64,000 bases of DNA, taken from assembly GCA_964611895.1 (NCBI GenBank), contig CAZTDN010000007.1, positions 1 to 64,000 on the forward strand. The letters are read 5' to 3'. A program made the translations under genes and the position numbers. Shown here one piece after another: positions 16,920 to 25,749 of this stretch (position 1 is the stretch's first letter; every line of letters starts with the position of its first letter). This DNA is from JAIEOG01 sp964611895 (GTDB taxonomy: Bacteria > Bdellovibrionota > FAC87 > UBA2466). The notes beneath the pieces were generated by a model, which saw only the letters and a program-made list of their open reading frames with translations, searched no databases and was not told the DNA's origin.

Positions 16920-18760
16920 GGCGGATCCATTCGACGATACAAAACCATCTCTGAGTTGCTTTGTACGATCTTCAATCGCCCCACCCGAACAGCATGCTCT
17001 ATCAAATCCAAGAAAGCCGGGGAATAGTACTGCCGCACGTCACGAATCCGAACTCCCCAGTGCCCCCCCTCGGGCGCTGGCAAATACTGAGAGGAATGGT
17101 TTATCAGAAAGTACCGAAACTCGCCCACAAGATGATCAAACCCTTCCTGCGTTACTGGGGGTTCCCAATGATTCCCTGGAAACTCACAGCTCCACAGGTA
17201 ACACGTCGGAGTGTAGATCCCATAAAGGTAGTTCAGTGGGTAGGCGGTGATGGGATCGGTAAAAAGCGCTGGCTTGGGCTCTGGGGCTCCACAATCCCGT
17301 GGGATGAGCGGCGCCACCGTGTCCAAAAACGGCGAGAAAAAGGCTATTCCCTCAGCTGGAACAGCGGGCCGAAAGAAATCTCTCCCGCGATCATATCGAC
17401 CGAAGAACAACATCCACAAAATGACGACCCAAGCACCCCATACCAGTACTTTGGTTCCGGCTTGGCCTCGCCTCCACAGCTGCAGGGTGGACCACGGAAA
17501 AATCAGAACGACTAGGCTTGCATAGATCAATCGATAAAAAACTGCGTCGTAGAAAAAAAAGGACAGCATCGTAGCAAAAGGTGGAAAAAAACAACACGCA
17601 TACACTCCCAACGACAACCAAAAGGCGAAGCCCCAGGGTTGGCCAACGGTGTCTCGAAAACCTTTTTCTCGCTTGCACCACCAGAATAGCGCCGCCGTAG
17701 CACTCAGGAACACCCACTGCGGCCCCTGAACGAGCGATCCCAATCGATAAGAAAAGGGGTNNNNNNNNNNTCCCACAAGGAACTTTACTGGGCCCCAGCT
17801 TCCCAAGAAAACGTATTCGCTCCGCAAGTGTTCCAAACCCTGGATCCATCTCCCCGAAAGGACTCCCCATACAATCAGACCAACAATACTTGCCAACGCT
17901 CCGTAAAAAACACGGCGCGTATGCAGGGCTAAGGTTCCCAGTGCAAATATCCCCAAAAACAGCGCTTCTTGTTTATGAAAAAGAGCGGCCACGCAAAAGT
18001 AGACCCCGGCTACCAACCAATAGACCACGCGCCAGGGGTTCGCCCGCATCCGAAAGAGCAACCAAGCGCCGTCTAGCACAAACAATGTGTTCAAAAACCC
18101 GGGGGCAAAAGTGTAGTGACGAAAATAGGAATACACCTGAATGCCGGAGCTAATTTGAAAAACAAAAAGCCCGGCAAGTCCCCAGTGGCGGCTTTGAGTA
18201 AACCGATAGGCTGCGAGGTAAACCGCCCAGCTCAGTAACAACGACTTACACCAAAAAAGCGACTCCACTGCCGCTGTTCGAGACGCCGACCCCAGGGACA
18301 CAGCAATCGCGTCGGAAAGATACCCCCAATAAGAGGTAGAAGCGAGTAGGGAGTGGCGCCCCCCGTAGGTTCCTATCGTTGGACAGCGCAGCCAATCCCC
18401 GATTCGAAACAAGTGCACACCCACAGCATCCGAAGGAACTTCCAAATAAGCCCCTTGGAAAAACAGGTATGCTCCGTAAGGTATTAGGTAAAAAATGAAA
18501 GGGAGATGATAGCGAAGCTGGGGACCTAACCCGCCTAGGTCCTTTAGAAGTGAACGTCGAAAAAAGATAGCTGTGAGAACCGTCCCGGAGAGCACCACGA
18601 ACCCCACACCTCGAAGCGTGGGAATGAAAAGAGCCAATGCAACAGCGAAGAGAGAAGGAACAGCGTAGCCCAAAGCGAGACTAAAAAAACCGAGCTTAAA
18701 ATACTTCGAGGTGAACCAGGACCAGAATACAAAAGCGGCAAACCAGACGCACAACATCAA
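16916..18760 (-). CDS. Large polytopic membrane protein, GT-C glycosyltransferase-like
   Basis: About 614 residues with roughly 12 membrane helices and a soluble C-terminal domain of about 140 residues (from PAVPAEGIAFFSPF on). An early loop holds acidic residues (FFQGAYLEVPSDAVG), and long periplasmic loops follow, as in GT-C glycosyltransferases that use lipid-phosphate sugars. No precise family was recognised. Ten N bases (17761-17770) lie within it; ten is not a multiple of three, so the true length of the gap is uncertain and the frame on either side is assumed. It overlaps both neighbours by four bases. Confidence 0.6.
   Translation of the reverse strand: MMLCVWFAAFVFWSWFTSKYFKLGFFSLALGYAVPSLFAVALALFIPTLRGVGFVVLSGTVLTAIFFRRSLLKDLGGLGPQLRYHLPFIFYLIPYGAYLFFQGAYLEVPSDAVGVHLFRIGDWLRCPTIGTYGGRHSLLASTSYWGYLSDAIAVSLGSASRTAAVESLFWCKSLLLSWAVYLAAYRFTQSRHWGLAGLFVFQISSGIQVYSYFRHYTFAPGFLNTLFVLDGAWLLFRMRANPWRVVYWLVAGVYFCVAALFHKQEALFLGIFALGTLALHTRRVFYGALASIVGLIVWGVLSGRWIQGLEHLRSEYVFLGSWGPVKFLVGXXXXPFSYRLGSLVQGPQWVFLSATAALFWWCKREKGFRDTVGQPWGFAFWLSLGVYACCFFPPFATMLSFFFYDAVFYRLIYASLVVLIFPWSTLQLWRRGQAGTKVLVWGAWVVILWMLFFGRYDRGRDFFRPAVPAEGIAFFSPFLDTVAPLIPRDCGAPEPKPALFTDPITAYPLNYLYGIYTPTCYLWSCEFPGNHWEPPVTQEGFDHLVGEFRYFLINHSSQYLPAPEGGHWGVRIRDVRQYYSPAFLDLIEHAVRVGRLKIVQSNSEMVLYRRMDPP
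17761..17770. other. Assembly gap, 10 N
   Basis: A run of ten N inside the membrane protein gene at 16916-18760. The length differs from the 100-N gap, so it may be an estimated or local-uncertainty gap. Confidence 0.99.
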
Positions 18761-20817
18761 ACTTTACGAAAAACGGCAGAAACAGGTGTTCCTTGAACGT
18801 CCCCGGCAAGAGTGCCCCTGAGCAATGATCCTTTTAATTTCTCCAAAGCAGATAGATACACCCGCAAAGTGAAGTCGATATCTGCGTTGGAATGACTGTA
18901 GGAAATGTTATGAAAACCTACGAAAAGAACTCCTCGGCGAACACACTCTTGCTGAAACAAAGACTTCATCAGCAAAACGTCACTATCCTGGCCTACGAAA
19001 TCGATCACGCTGCGGCACGGATAGCCCAAACAACGAACTCGATCCGCTAAACCCAACTCCTTGGCGAGTGTATTGAAACCATCTTGCAACCTCTTCCCCT
19101 GTTGCCAGGTGTGCTGAAAAACTGGCTTCTCTTTAAGTTCAGAAATAGTCGCATGCGCTGCGGCGAGTGAGGAGGCTTCACCGCCGAAAGTAAACGAAAA
19201 GAATATCTGGTCAAATACCTGCATCACATCACGTCTGCCAGCAACGGCTGCAATCGGAAAACCGTTTCCTATTGCTTTCCCAAAACAGGCCAAGTCAGGA
19301 ACGACCCCAAAAAACTCTTGCGCCCCGCCAAGTGCCCATCGAAACCCTGTGATCATTTCATCAAAAATAACCAATGCTCCGTGATCATGGGCCAGGCGCT
19401 TGACGCCTTCCAAAAAGCCGCCCTCAGGTGGCGTGCTAGTGACCGGCTCTAAAATCACCGCGGCAAACTCCCCACGGTGTGAGTTTAGAACGCGTTCCAG
19501 AGATTCCAGATCATTGTACTTAAAAGTAGAAGTCAGCTTTTGGACTTCTTCGGGCACTCCGCCATTTCGGGTTGTGGTCCCGATATACCAATCTTGCCAC
19601 CCATGGTAACCGCAACACGCTATTCGAGAACGGCCCGTAAATGCCCTGGCAACGCGCACCGCGCCTGAGGTCACATCTGAGCCGTTTTTGCCGTACCGGA
19701 CCATTTCCGCACACGGGATGACCTTTCGTAGCTGTTCCGCAACTTCGACTTCAATGGGATGCGGCAAGGAAAAACTCGTCCCTTGACGAACTTGTGCACA
19801 AACGGCGTCTACCACTCGCGCATAACCGTGCCCCAAAATCACCGGTCCTAGCCCCATGGAGTAGTCGATAAAACGGTTCCCATCCACGTCCCAGACCGAA
19901 GACCCCGAAGCTTTCTCCAAAAATGCCGGCGCTACGCCCTGAACAAACTGAGTGGGGCCCTTACTAAAGGTTTGGGAAGCAGAAGGAATCAACTCCCAAG
20001 CTCTGCTCAAAAACTCCTGCGACCGTTTCAAATTCAATTCGCGCGGCTCAACTCTTTCGTCTGCTAGAAGCGAACGATAGAAGCCCTCATTAGAAACCGC
20101 GCTCGCATTGAGCTTTTGAAGCCGTGGTTCATCAACGGTTGTTTGCATTATATCCCTCCACCCAAAGTGGGCTCCCTTCCTATCTAGGGTACGATGATAT
20201 AGCTCTCGGATCATGTCCAGGTCTCGAGGCTCATCCACAGTCCAACGGAGCTCGCTCAACCCTTCGCCGCCGCTAGTAACACTAGTCTTTTTGAACTGCG
20301 GTGAATTACGAATAAACGGCGTGACGTGCTCCCGATCCGAGGGCTGCGAAGCATTGGTCCAGGCGTGAGCCAAAGCCGACATGGAAAAAACCTCGACATC
20401 GAGCCCATCAGGAAAGCTATACACGATGTTGTTTGCAGCGTAGTCCGCGGCCTCCGAGAAATAAGCATTCACAACGGTGTCAATGATTTCTGGGTCCACC
20501 AGAGGGCAATCCCCCGTCAGACGAACCACTACATCGGCGCCGTGCTTCTTGGCCGCCTGGTAAAATCGATCCAGGACATCAGACTCACTTCCCCTCTCAC
20601 AGGCAAAGCCATGTTCAGTGCAATATTTCTCAAGCACATCATTTGAGGCCTCGTTAGAAGTGGCCAGAAGTACTTTGGACACTTGCTTTGCTCGAGAGGC
20701 TCGTCCCAGCACGTGACCGATCAGCGGCATCCCTCCAATGTCTGCCATGACTTTCAAGGGAAGGCGGCTCGAACCCATTCGAGCTTGAACTATGGCTACG
20801 ACCCGTGGGGTATCCAT
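18757..20817 (-). CDS. Fused SpsF-type cytidylyltransferase and class III aminotransferase
   Basis: The 686-residue protein joins two enzymes. Residues 1-~245 are an SpsF-like CMP-sugar synthetase: AIVQARMGSSRLPLKVM, then RLTGDCPLVDP with catalytic acidic residues. Residues ~265-686 are a class III PLP aminotransferase like glutamate-1-semialdehyde aminomutase: WDVDGNRFIDYSMGLGPVILG, FDEMITGFRWALGG and the PLP lysine K514 in CFGKAIGNGFP. ATG 20817 is chosen (AAGGAG seven bases upstream); the frame extends further but without family sequence. In this locus the first half is the only visible candidate for CMP activation of a nonulosonic acid. It overlaps the polymerase-like gene by 22 bases. 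Confidence 0.88.
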   Translation of the reverse strand: MDTPRVVAIVQARMGSSRLPLKVMADIGGMPLIGHVLGRASRAKQVSKVLLATSNEASNDVLEKYCTEHGFACERGSESDVLDRFYQAAKKHGADVVVRLTGDCPLVDPEIIDTVVNAYFSEAADYAANNIVYSFPDGLDVEVFSMSALAHAWTNASQPSDREHVTPFIRNSPQFKKTSVTSGGEGLSELRWTVDEPRDLDMIRELYHRTLDRKGAHFGWRDIMQTTVDEPRLQKLNASAVSNEGFYRSLLADERVEPRELNLKRSQEFLSRAWELIPSASQTFSKGPTQFVQGVAPAFLEKASGSSVWDVDGNRFIDYSMGLGPVILGHGYARVVDAVCAQVRQGTSFSLPHPIEVEVAEQLRKVIPCAEMVRYGKNGSDVTSGAVRVARAFTGRSRIACCGYHGWQDWYIGTTTRNGGVPEEVQKLTSTFKYNDLESLERVLNSHRGEFAAVILEPVTSTPPEGGFLEGVKRLAHDHGALVIFDEMITGFRWALGGAQEFFGVVPDLACFGKAIGNGFPIAAVAGRRDVMQVFDQIFFSFTFGGEASSLAAAHATISELKEKPVFQHTWQQGKRLQDGFNTLAKELGLADRVRCLGYPCRSVIDFVGQDSDVLLMKSLFQQECVRRGVLFVGFHNISYSHSNADIDFTLRVYLSALEKLKGSLLRGTLAGDVQGTPVSAVFRKV

Positions 20818-22529
20818 GGAGTCTCCTTGCTCAACTCTCGTTCTACTAACACCACCCAAATGCCGGCGAAGGCAAAAAAGATAACAAACCCAGAAATAAA
20901 ATAAGGGGCCATTTTTTGATAAAACAAAAATTGTGCCCCCATCAAAGCAAGGGCCGCTCGACGACACCGGGTTTCCAGGGTGGTGGCTTCCGTGGCGCCC
21001 CGGATCAAACACTGTACAACGCGGCTTAGGATATAGGCTAAGATAACCGAGTAAATCGCCACTCCCAGCGCACCATGGTTCACCAAAGCTTTTATGAAAT
21101 CGCTCTCCGTGGGCCCCGTATACTTGGGCGTAAAGATTTGAATTGGAAAGCCGAGCTGTTCGGACAGTCGCTGGTACAGGCATAGAAAAAGAATGTATGC
21201 CCCGGCCCAGAGATATTGGCCGCGCAGCAGAATCAAAAGCAGGGGAAGAGTCAGAAGTCCAATATCCCATGCCCCGTCGTAAAAGATGCGCAAGCAGCGG
21301 CTCACAAAAGAATCGTCTGAATGAGCCCGTGTGGCTTTGCTTGAGTTAGCACGCTGTAACGTACTCGCTTTTTGTTTTAGCCAGTTAGAAAAATAGGTGG
21401 GCGCTTGCAAGAAATGAATTCGCCTCCACGCCTCTTCGGGTACCTTCGCCCCAGCGTCCAGCATGAGGCCCTGGTTGGGCAATCCTTGTTCCAAGACAGC
21501 GTGCCCTATATTGGAGGGGGTTCTGGGATCAAAGAGCGAACGGAACAGATACTCACTGCGCACTCCATACGCACCCACCAGACAGATAAGCGCGGCCAAT
21601 AGAATCCGCCGCTCGCTTTTTGATTGCGCATGCCTGAGCCAGACAAAACCGAGCACACATAGCCCCATTGCGAGGCAGATCAAGGAATTTACTCGGTTGA
21701 GCGTGAGAAAAACGCTTACAGAAAAGAGTGTAAAAAATACCACTTCTGTCGGAGTGGGTTTACGCTCTGCTTTAAGCCAAATCACCAGTGCAAAAACCAA
21801 AAAATAAAAAATCAAGGTGGAAAAAACCACTGAATCGCCAAACGGCAAAAACAAGGAGGAAAAGACTACGTACTCCCCCTCTCTGAATCCCAGGCGATAA
21901 AACGAGGACCCCCAGGTCAGGCAATTATAAAACTCGCGCTCAGTCACGCTCCCCAAAAAATATTTTGCACACCGATACTCATTGTTTGCCAACAAGTATG
22001 GGTACTCCGTCCAAGTGTCTTTTAAATCGTGTAACAGGCGAAAGAGCAAATCCAGCGAGCCAACCGCCACAAACGCTGCAAGACCCCGTGCGAGGAACTT
22101 CATCGCCTTGGGGCCCCAACGTTCAAATGATTGCGAAATGACTTTGCGGTAGAGAAGCAAAACACATAAAAAAAACAGCGGCTCAAACAGATTCTTAATT
22201 CCAGTGACCCCACCGCATATAAAAACCAATCCTAAGACCAGCAGACCGCAAACGAAATGTACCCTGCTGCTCAAAAGAAGCAGTGTCAGCAAAGTGGGAA
22301 GGATCAAAATGTCCTTCAGACCGATCAGAAACAAATTCATGTAGGGTGAAATGTGAGTTCCCAAGGAAACGCTGGTGATGTTGATAAAATAGAGCAGAGG
22401 GTTATGTAAAAAGGGATATACCCCCCCCAGAAAAAGCAGAATACCCAGAAGCAAAGTCTGGCATGCGTCCTTGGAGGAAGAACTAAGAGGGAAAAAGCGG
22501 GCAAACGGTCGAAATAAAGCTTTTTCCAT
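20796..22529 (-). CDS. O-antigen polymerase/ligase-like membrane protein
   Basis: From ATG 22529 the product is 577 residues with about 12 hydrophobic helices. A large loop between helices in the second half (LDAGAKVPEEAWRRIHFLQA to about SFVSRC) would lie in the periplasm, the layout of Wzy polymerases and WaaL ligases. Such proteins have little sequence conservation, so the call is by topology and by being in a glycan operon. The frame extends to 22832, but the upstream part is charged and overlaps the divergent GDPD-like gene, so the shorter form is preferred. Confidence 0.6.
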   Translation of the reverse strand: MEKALFRPFARFFPLSSSSKDACQTLLLGILLFLGGVYPFLHNPLLYFINITSVSLGTHISPYMNLFLIGLKDILILPTLLTLLLLSSRVHFVCGLLVLGLVFICGGVTGIKNLFEPLFFLCVLLLYRKVISQSFERWGPKAMKFLARGLAAFVAVGSLDLLFRLLHDLKDTWTEYPYLLANNEYRCAKYFLGSVTEREFYNCLTWGSSFYRLGFREGEYVVFSSLFLPFGDSVVFSTLIFYFLVFALVIWLKAERKPTPTEVVFFTLFSVSVFLTLNRVNSLICLAMGLCVLGFVWLRHAQSKSERRILLAALICLVGAYGVRSEYLFRSLFDPRTPSNIGHAVLEQGLPNQGLMLDAGAKVPEEAWRRIHFLQAPTYFSNWLKQKASTLQRANSSKATRAHSDDSFVSRCLRIFYDGAWDIGLLTLPLLLILLRGQYLWAGAYILFLCLYQRLSEQLGFPIQIFTPKYTGPTESDFIKALVNHGALGVAIYSVILAYILSRVVQCLIRGATEATTLETRCRRAALALMGAQFLFYQKMAPYFISGFVIFFAFAGIWVVLVERELSKETPWIPHGS

Positions 22530-22635
22530 GCTTTGCAGAAGGTAGCTTCCGGCTCTGAATGACGTCAACCGAAAGCCTCGACAAAGAGGCTTCGCTTGAA
22601 TTCTGAAGCCCCATATGAAACCCTGCTGGGCGAAA

Positions 22636-23268
22636 ATGGAAGTACTTAGCCACCGCGGCTTCTGGAACGAGCCAGCGGAAAAAAACACAACCACTGCTTT
22701 TCGCCGGTCTTTTGAACACGGTTTCGGAGTGGAGACTGATGTGCGAGATTGCGCAGGCAAACTATTGATTTCGCACGACTTACCCCGCGGAACCGAGCTG
22801 GAATTCTCCGCCTTTTTGGACCTGTACTGCAATTACGGCCAGCCAGGAGTGCTTGCCCTCAACATTAAGGCGGATGGCCTGCAAGAACCCGTGGCCCAAT
22901 GTCTGAAACAGCGCGGAATTGAGCGGTATTTTCTTTTTGATATGTCGGTCCCCGATATGTTGCGTACCGCCCGGAGCGGATTGCGGTTTTACACCCGACA
23001 GAGTGAATTTGAAAAAGAACCACTGAGCTTATACAAGGAAGCCGAAGGAGTTTGGCTGGATTCCTTTGAGTCCGACTGGATAGAGCCCGGGGTGGTGGCA
23101 GCGCACTTGGAATGTGGAAAGCGAGTTTGCCTGGTGTCTCCAGAACTGCACCGACGGCCCCAGGAGGGATTTTGGGAAAAGTTTGTGCCTCTGTCTAAAC
23201 TCGCCGGTGATAAATTGCTGCTTTGCACAGACACCCCCTTAAAAGCAAAAGAGTATTTCCGTGGCTGA
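22636..23268 (+). CDS. Glycerophosphodiester phosphodiesterase-like protein
   Basis: About 210 residues with the GDPD pattern: SHRGFWNEP at the N-terminus, NTTTAFRRSFEHGFGVETDV with its acidic pair, and the catalytic-type ISHDLP. Later metal-site residues are less clear and the protein is short for the family (about 240-300). GDPD enzymes cut glycerophosphodiesters; in a glycan locus it could trim a phosphodiester-linked substituent. ATG 22636 is favoured because it places HRG near the N-terminus as in relatives; ATG 22615 is an alternative. It is first in a five-gene plus-strand operon. Confidence 0.75.
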   Translation: MEVLSHRGFWNEPAEKNTTTAFRRSFEHGFGVETDVRDCAGKLLISHDLPRGTELEFSAFLDLYCNYGQPGVLALNIKADGLQEPVAQCLKQRGIERYFLFDMSVPDMLRTARSGLRFYTRQSEFEKEPLSLYKEAEGVWLDSFESDWIEPGVVAAHLECGKRVCLVSPELHRRPQEGFWEKFVPLSKLAGDKLLLCTDTPLKAKEYFRG

Positions 23269-23905
23269 GAGCACAAAAATCAGAGCCGTTCTTTTTGATA
23301 TGGATGGCGTGTTGATCGACGCCAAAGAATGGCACTACGAAGCCCTGAACAAGGCCCTCTCGCTTTTTGGATTCAGCATCAGCCGTTACGATCACCTGGT
23401 CACGTACGATGGCCTTCCCACCGCCCGCAAACTTGAAATGCTGAGTCTTGAGCGCGGACTGCCACGCCGACTTCACCGATTTTTAGGAGAATTAAAACAA
23501 CAGTACACGATGCAAAATGTGCACAATAAGTGCCGTCCGGTTTTTCAACAAGAGTACGCGCTGTCCAAACTGCGCCAAAAAGGCTTTCGCCTAGCGGTTT
23601 GCTCAAATTCAATCCGTTCCTCCGTTGAAGCGATGTTGGAGCGGAGCAATCTATTGCCTTATCTTGAGTTTTTTTTGAGCAACCAGGACGTCGAACACCC
23701 CAAACCACACCCCGATATTTATCTCAAAGCGATAGCGCGCTTGGGCCTGCGCCCAGAAGAGTGTCTGATCTTGGAAGACAACGATCATGGCATTCAAGCA
23801 GCAAAAGCCTCCGGCGCAAAACTCATGGTGGTGGGTTCGGTCACCGAAGTGAATCTCGACAACCTCTTTAGTCATATTCGACGCTACGATGAGGGGCAGC
23901 TATGA
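23261..23905 (+). CDS. HAD-family phosphatase, beta-phosphoglucomutase-like
   Basis: The 214-residue product is a HAD subfamily IA enzyme. Motif I is LFDMDGVLID with the nucleophilic aspartate, motif II lies in AVCSNS, motif III lysine in EHPKPHPDIY and motif IV in LEDNDHGIQAAKASG. The helical cap after motif I fits phosphoglucomutase or small sugar-phosphate phosphatases. GTG 23261 overlaps the preceding stop by eight bases and its own stop overlaps the next ATG by four. With two nucleotidyltransferases next door it probably removes phosphate from a sugar or polyol phosphate intermediate. Confidence 0.85.
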   Translation: MAESTKIRAVLFDMDGVLIDAKEWHYEALNKALSLFGFSISRYDHLVTYDGLPTARKLEMLSLERGLPRRLHRFLGELKQQYTMQNVHNKCRPVFQQEYALSKLRQKGFRLAVCSNSIRSSVEAMLERSNLLPYLEFFLSNQDVEHPKPHPDIYLKAIARLGLRPEECLILEDNDHGIQAAKASGAKLMVVGSVTEVNLDNLFSHIRRYDEGQL

Positions 23906-24687
23906 AACCCTCACTGAATGTATTGGTCCTCATGGCGGGCGGAAGTGACCCATTCCGAGAGGCTGGGTTTCTCATGCCAAAGAACCTTATCGAAGTGCAG
24001 GGAGTCCCTGTTATCCAGAAAGTCATTGATAACCTACGCTCCTTGGACAAACACTTTGAAACTCGCCTGCATTTCCTGGTCAACCGGGAAGAGTGTGCTC
24101 GATACCATACCCAACTAGTCATCAAACTTCTGCGCCCGAGCGCGCAGGTGCTAGAAGTCGCGGGCCCCACTGCCGGTGCTGCCTGCAGTGCGCTCTTGGC
24201 GATTGAACACATAGATAATTCTACGCCGTTGTTGGTTCTTAATGGGGATGACGTCCTTTTGGCCGACTTGGGAGAGATTGTGCACCGCTTTCAGACTTCG
24301 AGCCTCGACGGTGGAATCGCTGTTTTTGAGTCAGTGCATCCACGTTGGTCTTACGTGAAGATCAATTCTGATGGCCTGGTTGTGGAAGCTGCTGAAAAAA
24401 TGCCGATCAGCAACCTAGCTACCGCGGGCCTGTACTATTTCGCTAAGGGGTCGGACATGGTGATCGCCGTTTGCGAAATGATCCGTAAAGAAGCCAGTGT
24501 AAATGGCCAGTACTACGTTTGCCCGAGTTACAATGAACTCATTTTGCTCCAGCGAAAAATCGGAATAGAAAGAGTGTCTCGCCAAAGCTATTTTTCTCTT
24601 AAAAATCCCCAGGGATTGGAAGAATATCAAGCGTACCTGCGCCTCCAGTCCGAAAAACGAGACTCGAATGAAAATCGCTCACCTTGA
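23902..24687 (+). CDS. Sugar-phosphate nucleotidyltransferase
   Basis: A 261-residue NTP-transferase fold: VLVLMAGGSDPFREAGFLMPKNLIEVQGVPVIQKVI carries a variant of the G-x-G-x-R...P-K nucleotide loop, and VLNGDDVLL the metal-binding aspartates. The usual GxGSR is replaced by GGSDPFRE, so the loop is divergent from its neighbour at 24991. It is clearly a paralogue of that gene (same WSYVKIN/WSYVQFN and VNGQYYV/VNGEFYV motifs). Substrate is unknown. It overlaps the cupin gene by 20 bases. Confidence 0.8.
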   Translation: MKPSLNVLVLMAGGSDPFREAGFLMPKNLIEVQGVPVIQKVIDNLRSLDKHFETRLHFLVNREECARYHTQLVIKLLRPSAQVLEVAGPTAGAACSALLAIEHIDNSTPLLVLNGDDVLLADLGEIVHRFQTSSLDGGIAVFESVHPRWSYVKINSDGLVVEAAEKMPISNLATAGLYYFAKGSDMVIAVCEMIRKEASVNGQYYVCPSYNELILLQRKIGIERVSRQSYFSLKNPQGLEEYQAYLRLQSEKRDSNENRSP

Positions 24688-24997
24688 GAAAATGACCAAA
24701 GGCTGGTTTGTCGGCAATTTTCAACCCTCATTACTGCAAACTGACGCCGTGGAAGTCGCTGTCAAACATTACAAAGCGGGCGACTATGAAGAATGGCATC
24801 ACCATAAAGTAGCCACGGAAATCACCGTCGTTGTATCGGGAGAAGTGGAAATGGCAGGGCGGCGCTACTCGGCTGGAGATATCATCATCATGGAACCCGG
24901 TGACGCAACAGACTTCAGAGCAATTACTGACGCGACAAACACCGTCGTCAAAATCCCCGGTGCAAAAGACGATAAATACCCTGGAAAAGCATGCTAA
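24668..24997 (+). CDS. Small cupin-domain protein
   Basis: A 109-residue single-domain cupin. Cupin motif 1 is seen in YEEWHHHKVATEITVVVSGE, with the two histidines and glutamate as likely metal ligands, and motif 2 in YSAGDIIIMEPGDATDF. Small cupins in glycan loci act as epimerases, isomerases or binding proteins. It lies between, and overlaps, two nucleotidyltransferase genes, which suggests a role on the same nucleotide-linked substrate. No finer assignment is possible. Confidence 0.8.
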   Translation: MKIAHLEKMTKGWFVGNFQPSLLQTDAVEVAVKHYKAGDYEEWHHHKVATEITVVVSGEVEMAGRRYSAGDIIIMEPGDATDFRAITDATNTVVKIPGAKDDKYPGKAC

Positions 24998-25749
24998 ACA
25001 TAGTCATCCCCATGGCGGGCAGAGGTTCGCGTTTCGCCCAAGAAGGATTTACCTTGCCCAAGCCGCTCATTCCGGTTTGTGGCAAGCCGATGATCCAGCT
25101 GGTAATCGACAACCTACGCCCTACCCGGCCTCACCGCTTTATTTTTATTTGCCTTGAAGAACACCTAAAAGAGCACGGCTTAGCGTCCCTGCTCAGGGGT
25201 TGGGCTCCGGGCTCTGAGATTCTTTCGCTTGACCACGTCACTGAGGGAGCCGCGTGCACGGTGCTACTCACCCAGAATTGGATCGACACCGCCGAGCCTC
25301 TGATGATCGCCAATTGCGATCAATGGATCGACGCTGACATTGAAGAATTCCTCACAGTCGCCGAGTCTCCTGGTGTCGATGGAACTATTATGACGATGCG
25401 TGCCTCCGATCCAAAATGGTCCTATGTGCAATTTAACGCAAATCGATCGATTTCGGGGGTTGTTGAAAAACAGGTGGTCTCTGACGAAGCGACTGTTGGA
25501 ATTTACCATTTTAGAAGAGGTTCCGATTTTGTAAGCGGGGCCAAACAAATGATCGCCCAAAACCGGCGGGTAAACGGGGAGTTTTACGTTGCCCCTGTTT
25601 ACAATGAGCTGATTGCAAAAGGGGCAAAACTTGCCCTGCATAATATTGGCGAAGTCGGCAATGGAATGTACGGACTGGGAATCCCATCCGACCTGCACTC
25701 TTTTTTAGAAGCGTCCAAGCTGCTCTCTGGGAGAGGCTTACCCGCCTAA
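24991..25749 (+). CDS. Sugar-phosphate nucleotidyltransferase (second copy)
   Basis: The 252-residue product has an intact nucleotidyltransferase loop: VIPMAGRGSRFAQEGFTLPKPLIPV, then IANCDQWID as the metal site. This is the type of NTP-transferase found in many capsule loci next to HAD phosphatases, some of which make CDP-linked small molecules such as polyols (general knowledge). It is the last gene of the operon and overlaps the convergent gene at 25746 by four bases at the stop codons. Confidence 0.85.
   Translation: MLNIVIPMAGRGSRFAQEGFTLPKPLIPVCGKPMIQLVIDNLRPTRPHRFIFICLEEHLKEHGLASLLRGWAPGSEILSLDHVTEGAACTVLLTQNWIDTAEPLMIANCDQWIDADIEEFLTVAESPGVDGTIMTMRASDPKWSYVQFNANRSISGVVEKQVVSDEATVGIYHFRRGSDFVSGAKQMIAQNRRVNGEFYVAPVYNELIAKGAKLALHNIGEVGNGMYGLGIPSDLHSFLEASKLLSGRGLPA

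Noticed and set aside
17391..17870. 159-residue frame across the 10-N gap
   Set aside because: Shadow of the membrane protein in another minus-strand frame; it lacks membrane pattern and a ribosome site.
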